A DNA stretch of 64,000 bases from Tetracentron sinense (GCA_015143295.1 CM026561.1:43156875-43220874); one strand, 5' to 3'; positions 11,953 through 24,995 are shown, numbered from the stretch's first letter. The notes: generated from the sequence alone by a model not told the origin. Numbers and translations are program-made.

Positions 11953-14900
11953 TTACAAATTCAGGTGAGTGAATAGAGATGGAACCAGGTCTACAACCGA
12001 CCATGCAAGGCCTGCATACTGAAGGAACCTTACAGCTGTATCAACATCAAACGAGTCCTGATGGGATAAGAAAAACACCTTCTGGATGTAACCAGATTGC
12101 CTTCTGTCATCAGATTTTTTACCAATATCGGATCCATGTAGTTCTGGTATGTAGCAGGTTGACCTTATTGGGATCCCCAAGGCGTTGGATACAAGAGGGA
12201 GAATCCATTTAGTGAGAGCCTTGCTGCAGAATTTCACAATAAGTATTGTAGGAAGGCCTACGAGCATCCTTCCCACAAAAATTGGGAGTGTAAGTTGCGG
12301 ACTAAAGATGTGTGGAACGTCTTTGTGGTGAAACTGAAGATAAGTTTGGTGGACTCCACTTACCTGGATTACATTATATTGTTATATTGTTTCATTCACC
12401 AGATAGTACAGAAAAATTATCCAAGAAAGCATGCAGAAGAAAAATGGGTTCTTTTAGTTACATGTATTTAACAGCTTTGCAAGGTCAATGTGCTAAAATT
12501 TGCCTTCTCTTTTTCTGTTTTCATGGGATGGCCCTTGAAAATCTCAAGAGTAGAGAACCTACAGTTCAAGCTTTCAGCATACAGCAAGACTTCTCTAATC
12601 CAAGTTGTAAGAGCTAGAATGAGACCAGAAATAATGTTCGGACAAAGTACAGTTCCCGACCTCTCAGCATTCATTATTTCTTCAATTTGCTTTCAATTAG
12701 GTTTTCTCCTCTTTTTATTATTCTATATTTTTTTATTGTTCGAAAATGTAGTATGCCTTAATTAAGAGAATAAAAAGATACAAGTGAGGTCATTCAAGGG
12801 GAGATTGCAAAATGACTATATGATCCTATTGGTCACCAGAAAAAACCTTAATTTTCAAGCTTATTGTACATAGAATTTATTTCCATATGAATGTGAGAGA
12901 TGCCACTACGATGAGCCTAGACCACAAGTAATCCGTCTCGAGGTTTTATACCGTAACTCTTCAAGGAGTTTTATACTGTAACTCTTCAAGGAGTACCACA
13001 GTCCCATTTCAGCCATTTGATACCAATTGGAGTCCCTTCTATCCAAATAAGAGAATAGGGGAGAGTATCAGTATTGCGAGCAAGAACTTCAGCGTCCACT
13101 GTTTGAACATCACCGTCAGGGACAGCACATGCCTTATTGCTCATTACTCGCATTCTTGTTCATAAGATGCATTTTTCTCTTTAACTGAGAGCTTATAGAT
13201 ATCTTGCCTTGTTATATCATTAGTCTCACAGGTGGGAATTTCCTCTGATTGCTAATTCCAATTCATCACTACTCCACTTGTATGCGTTGCTTCATCCTGC
13301 TTCAGTAGTCTTATGTTCTATAATTCTAAACTCTACAAATTCTCCATTTGTATGCATTACTTCTTCCTACTTCGGTCTTCTTATGTTTATATAACCCTAA
13401 ACCCTACAACTTAACTCTCAACCATAAATGTGAAACAATTACTACGTTGAGAAGTTAAATGTGTCACAGTTTGAATTAGAAAAACAATGTTAATGAATGT
13501 TGGTTTTAAGCCTTAGTTTCAGAATGTTCAGCATATTCCATTGGGGATGGCTAAGATTGGAATGAGTCCATATGAAATCAAACAGGGTGGTCAGCTGGAA
13601 GACGCCACTTTATGGGCTAGGAATAGGATGCCAAATACGAACATGGATGCGGGGACGATGACAGGAAATGATATGTGACCAATTATTTACGTATATGTAA
13701 AACAAGAAATGCTAAACTGGCACCTCAACTGACATGTTGATAAGAAGATTTACTTTAGTTATTTTGCTGAGTTTAGTGAGACATTAACATTTGTTGACTA
13801 AATATTATAAAGCAGAATAGTAAAATTTGTAGGAGTTACAAAGACAACCAGAAATACTAAGCGATTAGGTAAAACTGTATCCTACAGTATAGTGTCAATT
13901 CTTGGAGCAGAGTTTGATGAGACCTTAAAAAACTACACGAGAGCAGTGTAAGGAGAGATAAGGCATAGTGGCTGGGTGATACAAGGAGGCATGGAGTACG
14001 GATATGACTCCCTTTAATGGATCTATCATCCTCATTTGAAGCTCGATCCCCACTTGGTTCCAAATTTTCATTTCTTTCAAGTCCTCTACAAAGAATCATA
14101 TTGATGTTTTCTGTGCTCAATAAGTGTTTTCATAGACTAACTGAAAACTAGTAAAGACTTTGAGAACCAGGACAAACATTCGATCCGGTGTAACTGAGCC
14201 AGACCCAAGGAAAATATTGTCTCCAGACACAAGCGATCAGTTGTTCCTTAAAAGTTCCATTTTTGGTTTGGTGGTCAAGTTTAACTGAGCCAGCCCCCAA
14301 AGTCACCATTTGATATACTCTGTGCAAGTGTTATGTCAAACAGCGAACATGCTTATTTTTCTTGTGATTTCCACAGAAAATAAAGGAATATTGATGCAAA
14401 ATGGATTCACTTGATATGCTAATATGTAAAACCGGACAGAATTGAAAGCAACACTAAACAGTATTTCTATTTCAGAAAGGAGGAAGGATAGAGTTTTGTA
14501 CTTACTATTCCCAATGCAACACCACTGAATGCTGTGTGGTACTCAAAGCTTGGGGTGGGAAGCTCCGGCATTGGATATGCAAAAAGCAATAAGAAACTAA
14601 GGGCAGCCCAGAAGGAAGTAACTGCAATGAAGAGGACACGGGCATGTTAATAATGGAAAATGTCAGAGGATGCAAAAGAATATTATGAAATTCCAATGTA
14701 TATACCATTCTGTCCGGATACTATAAAACCGTCCACATATTCGTCAACCATAAGCCAAAATGCAAGGATGACCAGCCCAACAGCAAGACCACCTAAGACA
14801 TCGACCAAGCTGTGCATACCAAGGTAAATCCTTCCTAACAAGAAAATCGAATTTCAATTCATGGACTGAAAGAAATAAAAAAAAATAAATTATATCCACA

Positions 14901-15633
14901 ACTCAACAAGGTAATTGTGAACTTACCAATGCCAATGAGCCCCACAAGCAACAAAGCAATAGTAACTCCGGCCAAAACCAAGGTAACATCTTTATTCTGG
15001 TCGTAAGATAGAACATAGTGCAACAAGTATCTGTGGCACATTCGAATTCACAAAGAAATAAGTTATTTATTGCAATCCCCGTTAGAGTCGCCTCTCCTCC
15101 AATCAATATAAACAGAGAAAGAAAATGAAGAAAACATCAATACCCAGATAGGCAAACTGTGTTAAGAGTGTGAGAAGAAGGCAATCCATATTCCAATGCA
15201 TTCTCTTTCTCATCTTTGGTGGCTGTTACTCTCCTAACAGGTGGAGAACTGGGCCTAGGAGCTGACAATAAATCCTATTACACACACACACACACAATCC
15301 AGTTAAAAAGACCCAATTACGAATAACTGAATACAAACAAATGAAGAGCTGAGAGGCTAAGACCATACCTTAATGAAGTTTCCTATATAATCACAGAAAG
15401 CCATCAACAGGGTCATCTGCCTGGCCAATTTACCATGCCCACTCTACAATATTACCAAATCTGTCAATTAAATTATAGGAATGTTGATATACATAATTAC
15501 CACAAAACCCAAAATCCACATGAACATTAACAAGATACCCAAAATCCACATGAACGTTTATCACAATAACAAGATACCCATTATCATAAAAACAAGATTC
15601 TCCATAAAAAAAAGATACCCCACAAAAAAGGTT

Positions 15634-15664
<31 letters not shown>

Positions 15665-16045
15665 ACATACCCAGAAGAGCAGAGGAAGGAAGGCAGTGTA
15701 GAAGGGCACAGAGACAACACAAGACAGTCCAGAGAACAAAACATCCAAGAATCCATGCTGGAAGCTCTGAAGAACAGAACCAACAAAGTCAAAACCCCAT
15801 AAAGTAAAATCAAACAGAAAACGAAAACAAAACTAAAATAAGAGCATTTGAGGAGAAATGGTGAAAAGGGTATTATGGCTAACCTGGATCTGAAGGATGA
15901 GAGGAGTGCCTGTAATGACATGGCGAGTGACCCATGGTTGGGTGAGGGATCTGAGCTTCAGGGTGACATTGAAGAATGAAGAAACCACAGTCCATAACAG
16001 AATACCAGACAGAGATACAACTTGCCACAATGGTATGCTCTCCAT
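11953..16045 (-). CDS. LPPD: Lipid phosphate phosphatase delta / LCB-1-phosphate phosphatase
   Basis: PAP2-family membrane phosphatase; the Arabidopsis counterpart (LPPdelta, also called SPP1) dephosphorylates sphingoid long-chain-base 1-phosphates in the endoplasmic reticulum. Eight exons on the minus strand: 15884-16045, 15671-15766, 15369-15443, 15144-15274, 14927-15030, 14706-14834, 14506-14621, 11953-12363. They join in frame to 407 residues, close to the roughly 416 of the family. The three phosphatase motifs are present: K111-x6-R118-P119 (KDLLSAPRP), LPSSH (H146), and R191-x5-H197-x3-D201. Several hydrophobic segments follow the multi-pass family pattern. The start is the only in-frame Met opening MESIPLWQ, matching family N-termini. 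The last intron (12364-14505) is 2.1 kb and holds nothing recognised; a (CT)n tract lies just inside the intron 2 donor. Convergent with PP2A. No lesion seen. Confidence 0.95.
15636..15664. repeat. (GA)n microsatellite
   Basis: Uninterrupted GA run about 29 nt long. On the transcribed strand of the LPP-delta gene it is a CT tract starting a few bases after the exon 2 splice donor. Confidence 0.9.
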
Positions 16046-17993
16046 TCTTTTCTCGAAGTTTTTTTTACAGGAGAAAATATAAGATTTTTTGGTTTATTCC
16101 TTACTATTATTCATACATTTTTCTTATTTCTCATATGGTTTTGGGAAAAAAAAGTCAAGAAGGAATCCAGAAAGCAGGAGAATAGAACCTTCCTGGGAGA
16201 ATTTTGGTGGCCAGCACTGCATTTAGCCGGGACTGAAAATTCCCAAAAAAATAAAAATAAATAGAGAGAAGGTTGTACAATGTTGACCGTATCTTATAGG
16301 CAAAAAAATGTTGACCGTATATTCAATACCATATTGATATGGTCCATATCTCAATTACTCAGGTCAGGACGTCCGGACCCACAACTTTGCTTGGATCGCA
16401 TGATCAGACTCGTTTTTTTTGTTTTGTTTTGGGATTGATTCCCTCTCAGTTTCTAAGATCATATTTTTTTTGAGCTTAATGTGGTCAATCAATTTAGAGG
16501 AATGCTAAACATACTTTTTCAATTCGATTAAATTTCTTATTCTCCCCACTATTGATAATAAAACACAAGTTTTTGTGTCAGCCCTACTTTGGGACCACGA
16601 AAAGTTTTGTTTAATTTCTTATAAAAAGGGTGAGAGTATGAAGATGAGAGTATGGTTAGCATTCCTCATCAATCTATTATGTCATCTAGATGTATGATCC
16701 AGACCTTTGAAATGTTTGACCATCCCTGGAAAATGCGTACCGACGAGGGGTACGTTGGTCAACGGGTCTAAATCGGCGCCAAAACCCACTTGTCAACGTG
16801 TAGCATTTTAAAAAATTACAAAAATTCAGGCCCAAACCCGGGATGGGCCTTGTTTGGCCATGGCTGAAAATCTTTCTGATCCAATGAATCTTAACAATCC
16901 CTTGCAGTCTATGAGATAATCTCTGAGGTTGAATATGGTTTTGTTATACTAGAATGGGTTTGGTTGCTAATGGGCCAAATGAAGGATTGCTACTCAGAGA
17001 AATGGCTTTGAGCAGCCTGAGCTGTAGGAACCCATGGCAGGTTGAAATCAATGGCTGCTTTCCTCAATGCCGTCTGGGAAACTCGAGCCTGATCGGGCTT
17101 TCAGTATAGATAAAACTGGTTGTAGATCAGATCAATTGATTGTGCACGCAAATCAGGCGGGCCAAGTGCACCATGTTGTTGGTGTCATGAGCCCAGGTCA
17201 TATTGGCCCAAGCCAGCCTGTTAACAGAACATAGCTTCACTTCTTTGCTTTGTTTTTTGGTAGATAACATCTGTAATGTTAGTGGGTTAGTAGTTAGTTA
17301 TGAGAGGACTTATAAGCCTGTCGCCTCACTAATAGGGACTCGAGCCCTCGCCTCTCATAGAGGAGTATGCTACTTGCCATCCAAGCAGCGTTTGCGCCAT
17401 AGCTTCACCTTAACATCACTTAATAATTAATATTATATATATAAGAACTATATAAAAAAAAAAAATCCAGTGGGTGTTTGGTTACGGTTACTCACGTGAT
17501 AGATAAAGATTATTCTTGTTCACTCCAAAGGTGATGGGGCAAAAGTGCACCTGTTGGAGGATGTGTATTCCATAACCCCATAATTCCCCCAGGCCAAAAT
17601 AACAGAGGTCTAATCCTGATGTACTCTATCTAGGACAGAGCTATGTCTGCAGCCTGAGATCCCCATGTCCCATGGATAAGGGACGAAAAACAGAAACAAG
17701 GGAATTGATTACAGAAACTCAGGCAGGGATTGAAATAAAAAGCTATATTATTAGGTAATAGAGAACTATTACAATTAGTTGCAGGTAAGAACCTTTCCTC
17801 ACTCTAGAGTGAAATTCGTACATTCGCTTCACTTAAATCTATCCAGAGCAGAAGGAAATTTATCCCGAGACGCATAACCTGAACTTGCATTCAGGAAGAA
17901 CAGGGTCGGTATATCCTGTCGGCCTAAGAAACCTTCGTTTCCTTTTGTTTAAGCACATAACAGGTGACCCCCATGGAACAAAATGTATAGTAC
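16046..17993. other. Intergenic interval LPPD / MS2-like
   Basis: Holds the 5' UTR and promoter side of the LPP-delta gene at its left end and the 3' UTR of the acyl reductase gene at its right end (17994 downward). No gene, RNA or clear repeat recognised in between. Confidence 0.6.
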
Positions 17994-20783
17994 TCATCCA
18001 CACATTCCTCTCCCCTTCATGACATGCCTCCTCAGACCCGGAATATGGACATTCGAGATGTAATCTTCCCAATCTATGCTCCCTACATCAAATTCAAAGC
18101 TCCTCCTCTCTTCTTCAGACATGGTTTCTATCAACTTCTGAGTATTTGTGTTATCAAACCTAGCAATTACAGTCCCTAGATCAGTACAACCTCCATTAAA
18201 GAAGAAAAATAAATATACACTGCAAGAATATGTATATATATATATATATATATCAGTTAACAAAATCTCACCTTCCTCCATAGAAAGTGTATGGTTCATA
18301 TATGTTAGCCAGGTACTTTGCTTGCTCCACTGATTTTCTGTATACATTTTCAAGTCTCGGAGAAACCTTCCCATTTGAAGTGGCCTTTGCCACAATCTCA
18401 CTTCGCTGGACAGCGTCGGTCCAAATGTGTGAGGCGAAGTCATCCATGGAGCTAAAGAGCTTCATTCTTGGAATGTGGACAGGCCTCCCTTTTGAGTCGA
18501 AGTATGGAGAGGATTTGAAGTGTTCATATAGTATTTTGGAAAGGTCTTGAAACACTAGTGGGTTTACGACAGATGAAGCAATTTGGTAGATGTTCATTTC
18601 TGGTTTCCTGGCCATTCCGTGCTTCGCCATGGCTGCCAAGGTTGCATTTACGACCATGTCGGCTGGGACCTACAATACATGGTGGGTAGAAACTGTAATA
18701 CAGAAGTTTCCTGTATAAGATTATATGAACCAACCAAGTACTACTTACCACATCAAGAACTCCTTTGGGGTCTACAAGAAAACCAGTGAGCTGGCCTTTT
18801 CCATAGTACAAGATTATTGGGTCCATCATCCTAAGATTCTCTCATCACAACAAAGAAGAGAAGAAAATGGTGAGAAGATAAATGTAGAAACCCATATAGG
18901 GTGTGTTTAGTTGCCGAGGAAATAGGCGAAAACATAGAAAATTTTGGATTTCTAATACAATTCTTAATTTTGTCTCACTTTCTTTTCTTTCTCTCGTTTC
19001 ACTTATTTTCTTGGTAACCAAACAAAAGGATAAGGTTTCTGTAGACAGAGGAAATTAAAGCATGGTTTAATACAGATACCTGCTTCCTTCCATCCAGCCA
19101 GGAAAGGGCTCTCTACAGGTACTTTCGATGACACTCGGGCGGATGATGACTACTGGTATATCTCCTCTCATGTTATCAATTAGCATCTCACCCATGGCCT
19201 TTGTGAACACATAAGTATCTTGCCATCCATAGGTTCTTGCCCTGTTTAAGAGAATTTTCATCACATATAACTCCACTTATATGAATTCAAATTAATTCGG
19301 TTTCCCAATTCAGTAAAAATCAAAGATAAATTGAGACAAACAAGAAAAAATTACCTCTCCAAACCCAGTTCTTTCATCTTTTGAGACACTGCATTGTCTT
19401 GAAAAGCTTCCCTTGAATCGAAAGCCAACTTCATTTCAGCTTCAACATCCAACACGGGGAGGGATCTTGGTGGGGTTTCAGAGGTGATCCTCTCCCTTGC
19501 TATGCTGTCTCCTATGCAGAAGGGCTTCTCCAAGATTCTACCTTGTCTTTGCCCATTAACGTACGCTGTACAAGAGTTCACACCCATCCAACTGTTATTG
19601 AAGTGGGAATACACAAAATTTTGTTCTAGTTTTGTTCTGTTATTTACTTACCAGTTGATACTTGCAGAAATAGCTTAAGTTTCTTGCACCTCTTTGCGAA
19701 GCTCATAAGCCGAAAAGGTCCTCTTGTGTTTATGTCGAGAGCTACATCATACCTGAAAATTTTTAATGAGTGAAAATGAAAGATGATTCAGGGAAATTAG
19801 TAACAGTTTAGTCATCATAGACACAAGTAAATTAAAGATGGATGGAGGGAACCTTTCATCGAAGGTTGTATTAGCAGCTGAATTTACGATTACATCAACT
19901 TCTTCTGCAATTTCGTCAGTTAAATCGGTTTCAATTCCAAGATTCGATTCACAGACATTCCCTACCACAGGAACCAGCTTGCTCAACATGAAAGATTGAT
20001 AGGATTCCCCATGGGTTTGTTGGAGGCACTTGAACAGTTCGGTGTCTATGATCTGTACACAACCATGAAGTAGAATTTGTAATTAAGATCATGAACATAA
20101 AACCAAAAGTGATTGAAATAACTGAGCTTAAGGAGAAGAAAAGGTACACAAGAAACATACTTCACTTTTCAATCTATCCATTGCAGCTTTCTTATTTTTA
20201 GCCTTTATCAAGAGATATATCTTACCCACATCAGGCTCTGTTCGTAAAATCTTCTCGATAAGAACTGCCATGAACAAACCTCATTAAACACATTTGGCAT
20301 GAACAAACCACATTAAACACATTCAAGTCAAAGAAAAATCACAACATATACTTCAAAACAAAGAAGAAGATCAATACCTTTTGCTAGAAACCCAGTTGCA
20401 CCAGTGATCAGAAACCCCTTTCCTTTAAGAAATCTGACAATTCCAATACCTTCATTGAAGTCCTCCATCAAAGGGGTGGTTGTTCCACCATAAGGCACCA
20501 AGTCCTTCATTACCATATCTTCCTGGGTCTTCCCATTTGGTGATAAAACCAAGCTTCCTGCATCCAAAGTAGCCGAACCATGACCGGTTGTCACCATTGC
20601 TGCCCTTTCTGTCCAAACAGAAGCCAATCCACTAGAAGTTTTCACATTCCCATTGCTTTGGCAACACACCATGTTCTTCTTCCTATTCCACGACCTGTCG
20701 GTGCACAACCGATTACGCGTATCGAATGACTTGGCAAACTTTTTCGATCCAATCGATATGGAATTTAGGAACAAAGCCCCCAT
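17994..20783 (-). CDS. MS2: Fatty acyl reductase, MS2/FAR2 type (plastidial)
   Basis: NADPH-dependent fatty acyl-ACP/CoA reductase making primary fatty alcohols; the Arabidopsis MALE STERILITY 2 (FAR2) protein works in tapetal plastids for sporopollenin. Nine exons on the minus strand: 20378-20783, 20161-20264, 19853-20052, 19652-19752, 19355-19565, 19080-19241, 18749-18830, 18272-18669, 17994-18159; they join in frame to 609 residues (about 616 in the family). The first roughly 110 residues are Ser/Lys-rich with few acids, as in the transit-peptide-bearing MS2 branch and unlike shorter cytosolic/ER FARs. Then come the Rossmann motif TGATGFLAK (to residue 135), the YVFTK catalytic Tyr351/Lys355, and the C-terminal Sterile domain ending in [11 protein letters not shown]. 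The codon before the chosen Met is GTG, so translation starts at 20783. An MITE lies in intron 6. No lesion seen. Confidence 0.95.
18235..18252. repeat. (TA)n microsatellite in MS2-like intron 8
   Basis: Short alternating TA run between exons 8 and 9 of the acyl reductase gene. Confidence 0.85.
18899..19025. mobile_element. Small MITE in MS2-like intron 6
   Basis: About 125 bp with inverted ends: left GTTTAGTTGCCGAGGAAATA, right CTTATTTTCTTGGTAACCAA, which pair almost fully when one is reverse-complemented. A second member with the same ends and the same interior wording (AAAACATAGAAAAT, TTTTCTTTTC) lies at 38727-38873, showing that it is a dispersed family. Confidence 0.65.
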
Positions 20784-21000
20784 CACTGCTGAGAGAAATG
20801 AAGGATGAAAAAGAAAGGGAAAGCAAGACTAATCTTTTGCAGGAAAAGTTGGTTGGATTGAAACCTTAGCTAACTAGTTCCTAAACAAAAAACAAAGCAA
20901 GTAAACAAACAAAGATCTATAAGATAAAAGATGGGTTGGGTTGGGTTTGGTTTGGGAGAGGAAGTAAGAAGAGAAGGTTGGGATTGAGTTTTTAAGGAGG
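20784..21000 (-). promoter_or_regulatory. 5' leader / promoter of MS2-like gene
   Basis: Upstream of the acyl reductase start on the minus strand. A TTAAAAAC stretch near 20983-20990 is a weak TATA candidate, and 20930-20957 reads on the gene strand as a run of CCAAACC and CCCAACC, the AC-type wording that MYB factors bind. Regulation by tapetal MYBs is known for Arabidopsis MS2; its extension to this gene is inference. Confidence 0.3.
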
Positions 21001-22131
21001 GAGGAGATGGGAGTTAGGTAATTTGAATAAGTGTCGGTTGGGAAATTTCAAAACGGCTCTCTTTTTGCCACCCCTTCACACTTTCCACCAACACCTAAGA
21101 AGGAGGGAGTGCCCCCCTTCACTCATTATCCAGCAAAGATTTATAAATGAGAAAATGCATGAGAAGAAAGGGTGTGGGAGCAGGTGGAAAGAGAACCTTT
21201 TGATTTAAACTATAACTAAATCCAATCTATATAATATACTCACTAATTACTTCTTTTAATCAAGTATAATTAATTAATATATTAGTTAATTGTCTTCTTA
21301 AGTGTAATGGGTAGAGGTACCACTGTGATTTTTACGTTGCTTTTATAACCAGTTAAAACAACAATATTTGGAACTCACCTATAGTTCCAATGGAAATTTT
21401 ATGAATTATGAGAGTGGGGCTATCAGTCCTCCTAATGGGTATTGTACTTACAACCCTTGATGACACTTATCTTGAAAAAGTAGGGCTCAATGGGTACACA
21501 TTTAACCAGTCACCTAACACATTCGTGTATGGGTCATCTGCTCAGTCCTAACATGGGATGGTGTATTTGCTATGCTTTGAGCTTGGTTTGAGTTTGACTC
21601 GAGCTTGAATGTTTAGGCTTGAGCTTGACTTGAACTTTGATTGAGCTCGAGCTCTATTCGAGCTTAAACTCTATTCAAACCGAGCTCGGATTGGCTCAAG
21701 CTTGCTTCACACTCAAGCTGGATTCACGGAATTATTTTGTTTAGTTTTACATGATTTAAAAAAAAAAAAAAAATGTTTATTAATAAATTATAACACAAGA
21801 AATTATAGAAAACTAATACATTCATATACGAAGATAAGATTTGGGATAGTCTTTTGGCCCAAAGAGTGAAGAATTTGATTAGAGTTTTTGCTTTTAACTT
21901 CTTAACTTTTTTTCTTCTTATTATCTCTTAATTTTATTTATTATGAGTTAAAAATTATTACAATCTATAATAAAATATATTTTTTTATCATATGACCCAA
22001 ACTGATAGCATAAGCCGAGATTCGAGTCCTAAATAAGCCAAACTGATTTTAATATATGTGCAGAGAAGGATTATTTTGATTTAGAACAGCAGAAGGTCTA
22101 ATACTTTAGACTTCCAACTAAATTGCATCAA
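21001..22131. other. Intergenic interval left of tRNA-Gly
   Basis: AT-rich, no gene. 21560-21730 is a run of GAGCTTGA / GAGCTCGAG words, and a weaker stretch of the same wording returns on the other side of the tRNA gene at 22630-22900; such GAGCTCGAG tracts are common transposon relics in plants. No ends could be fixed. Confidence 0.45.
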
Positions 22132-22203
22132 GCGTTTGTAGTCCAACGGTTAGGATAATTGCCTTCCAAGCAATAGACCCGGGTTCGACTCCCGGCAGAC
22201 GCA
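22132..22203 (+). tRNA. tRNA-Gly (anticodon UCC)
   Basis: 72 nt that fold as a cloverleaf: acceptor GCGTTTG pairs with CAGACGC (one U-G pair) plus discriminator A; D-arm has TAGTCCAACGGTTAGGATA with the A/B-box-like conserved bases; anticodon stem ATTGC/GCAAT encloses loop CTTCCAA, anticodon TCC; T-arm has GGTTCGACTCC. No intron. A T5 run at 22205-22209 right after the 3' end is the RNA polymerase III terminator. Confidence 0.97.
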
Positions 22204-22204
22204 A

Positions 22205-22209
22205 TTTTT
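22205..22209 (+). terminator. Pol III T-run after tRNA-Gly
   Basis: Five consecutive T residues beginning two bases past the tRNA 3' end, the normal polymerase III stop. Confidence 0.8.
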
Positions 22210-23546
22210 GGCAAAATAATCCTTTTGCCCTCTATTTCCCCCAGTTTCTAAATTTAACAGTGAAGAGGGCTGAATTGATTTGGACACAGAAAACAGATTT
22301 TTTTTTTCCGCCTTGAATTTAGAACTCATTTTCATTTAATCTCTACTGGGAATTGGAGTCAAATTAAATAACTTCATTGCGACCGAAACTGCAATTTGCA
22401 TCCTTGAGTTATAGGTTTGATCCTAGCTTATGTAAAAGAAAGTTATATCAGTTTCCAAAATCACAAAGACACTAGCAACAGAAAACCAAATCCTTCGAAA
22501 AAGAGAGTTTGTGGATCATCATGATCCATACTCGCATTAATATAACACTTGCGAAGCTCCTCACCTGATACCAAACAGGAATAGGAATGCATCATACAAT
22601 AAAAGCTCATTTGTTCTTTTTTATCTAATAAATACACGAGCCTAGTTTGAGCTTGAATTTCGAGTTCATTTGGTTAACAAGCCCATCTCGAATTTGCATG
22701 TACTCGACTAGTTTAATATAAAATTATTATTGAATTAAATATCAATTATGTGTGTTTAAATATGTTAAATATATTTAAGATAACACATATTTTAAGTTTT
22801 AGTATGGTCCATCGATCAAAAATATAGTTTTTTTTTTATAAAACTTTGATTTAAAAAGTAGCTTGACCTTGAAGCTCAAGTTGATATGGGCCAGGGCACC
22901 CTTGTTATTTAACGAGCCAAACCTAAACATTCCACTGCTCGGGGTGGTTACCGTCGTTGTACCTTTGAATCTAAGTTATGACATATATATAATAGGACTT
23001 TGCTACGGAGACCCTTTAGGGCTGAGACCACTGTGACCGTGCTCTCAGAGCACGGGATTCAGATGGGATCCATTTCACATGGTGGGCCTACATGCAATCC
23101 CGTGCTCTTAGAGCACGGTCTCGTTGGTAAGGGCGTTTCAGAAGCTTTATCCCATATAATAAGACATTGGCATGATAAAAACAATAACTGGGCAGGAGTG
23201 GACATTTAAATTAGAGAAGAGTTTAACTAAGGTACCGTTTTTTTTTTTTTTGAACTCGGGGTGTCCTAGGACTAATCCCCGAGGGTGCAACGTGAGCCCG
23301 CAACCTGTCACACCAGGTAAGTCCGGGTAAGTCCGTGCAGGGCTGACCCTAAAGGGTAGTGTGGAATGGAACCTAAGACCTCCCAGTTGAGGAAAGGCCC
23401 AGGAACCACTGCCACTGGTCCACCCCTTTGGGGTTGGCTAAGGTACCCTTTGGGAGACAGCAAATTATCACAAACATCCATTCTAGACTTTGTCTTCATA
23501 AATCATAATTTATAATTCCCATCTACAGCTATATATATATTTGTTT
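22210..23546. other. Intergenic interval with small foldback and low-copy repeat debris
   Basis: No gene. 23035-23128 contains an inverted repeat of about 25 bp (one mismatch) whose arms are themselves palindromic (CCGTGCTC..GAGCACGG). 23230-23450 contains wording typical of a dispersed plant repeat, flanked by GGTACC (23232 and 23440), identity not recognised. Confidence 0.5.
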
Positions 23547-23950
23547 GGAGTCAAGTCCTCTACGGTGATAACGGGATTTGGCAAATCCGGTTATCACCCT
23601 TTCAGGTGGCCACGTGTCCCCCTGACACCCCTTAACTGAGGTTCAGATTCACCCACCCCTAGGGCTCACCTATCCATCATTGGTTTTTAGAAAAAATATT
23701 AATTATATTTTTTAATATTAAAAAAACCCTAAAAACAGTTTTTTAATTTTAAAAAACAGAATTAATATTTAAAAAAATAAACCAAAGATGGGTGGGTGAA
23801 CCCTAGGGGTGGGTGAATCTGAACCACAGTTAAGGGGTGTCAAGGGGGAGACGTGACCACCTCAAAGGGTGATAACCGAATTTGCCAAATTCGGTTATCA
23901 CTTCCATCAAAAAATAAATAAATTCGGTTATCACAGTAGAAGACTTACTC
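23547..23950. mobile_element. MITE, 'GGAGTCAA' family copy 1
   Basis: About 400 bp with long inverted repeats of roughly 140 bp. The left arm starts GGAGTCAAGTCCTCTACGG and runs through GTGATAAC, GGTGGCCACGTGTCCC and CACCCCTTAACTGAGG; the right arm is its reverse complement, ending GTAGAAGACTTACTC. The AT-rich centre has no coding potential. Closest relative in the window is 62142-62518. The family core (GTGAATCTGAACCACAGTTA) recurs in many other places listed separately. Confidence 0.8.
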
Positions 23951-24995
23951 TTTTTTTTTTTTTTAATCATTTCCTTTTCCCATGGATGGGATCCATCCCC
24001 TAGCCCATCACCAGCATAATACCTCAGAATTCTGATGTACTCAAATTTGGAGAGTTCTAGCCCACTCTCCTCTATTACACTCTCTCATCTTTAAATAATA
24101 ACTAGTAAGAAACCCGTGCAATATATGCACGGAAATTTCAAAAGAAAAAAAAAAAAAATGCTATCATTCAGAGACTACAAATTAGTAAATACTTGACAAT
24201 AATAAAACTATTTCCAAAAAAATTAATATTAGTATCACGTTATGTCATCCAACATGATGTGAATACTGATTATTATTTTATTTGCAAGAGACAACCTTTT
24301 CTTATATATAAAAAATCTCATTGGAAAGTAAACTGCACCGGTGCACCGTCTTGGGGCCATATTATAACATCTGGTTCAATTACATCAAATGGGTTGGGTT
24401 ATTCATTGTTAGTAAAGGAGACAATTGTAATATCACACTGTGGCCTACCACTTGATACAAATTGAACGGCAATGTGCCAGCGAGCTTTACATTGTGGTGA
24501 TAACAATACTATCTCATAATCCCTCATTAATCACAAAACTGTTTTGAACATAGAAGATTCGAGTATTGGTACAGGAAATGAATTAAGACTTTTGTGTGTG
24601 AAACTAAAAAAACATTTCTTGTTAATATAGAGAAAAAGGAACAAAAGTGATGCACACATGATAGACTCTCATGTGTGTATTAACGACGATAATGCACTCC
24701 CTCCCTGGTTTTGAATTCAGTTGATATGAACTACATCAACTTCTACTTTACGCAACTCATTACTATAATCGTGTGGTCTGCTTAGATCCTGGCAACTAAA
24801 TTCTTAGGCGTAGCAATCTCATCACAAACGTAACAATCGCCAAGTGCAGAAACAATAAATCAGTCTATTGGGCCTGAATTATGGGTTACCATTTCCACTT
24901 CCCTCCACTCCACCACCCGCCTTTTCCATGCTTCTCTCAACTATAAAGCTACTTCCGTATGCCTAATGGTGGAACAAAGCTTGAACAATTATATC

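Noticed and set aside
15430..15921. 163-codon minus-strand open frame across LPP-delta exons 2-3 and their introns
   Set aside because: It reads exon 2 in the wrong frame and continues through introns; the spliced model joins perfectly to a known family.
20784..20786. Start of the MS2-like protein one codon earlier
   Set aside because: That codon is GTG (CAC on the plus strand); the real ATG is at 20783-20781.
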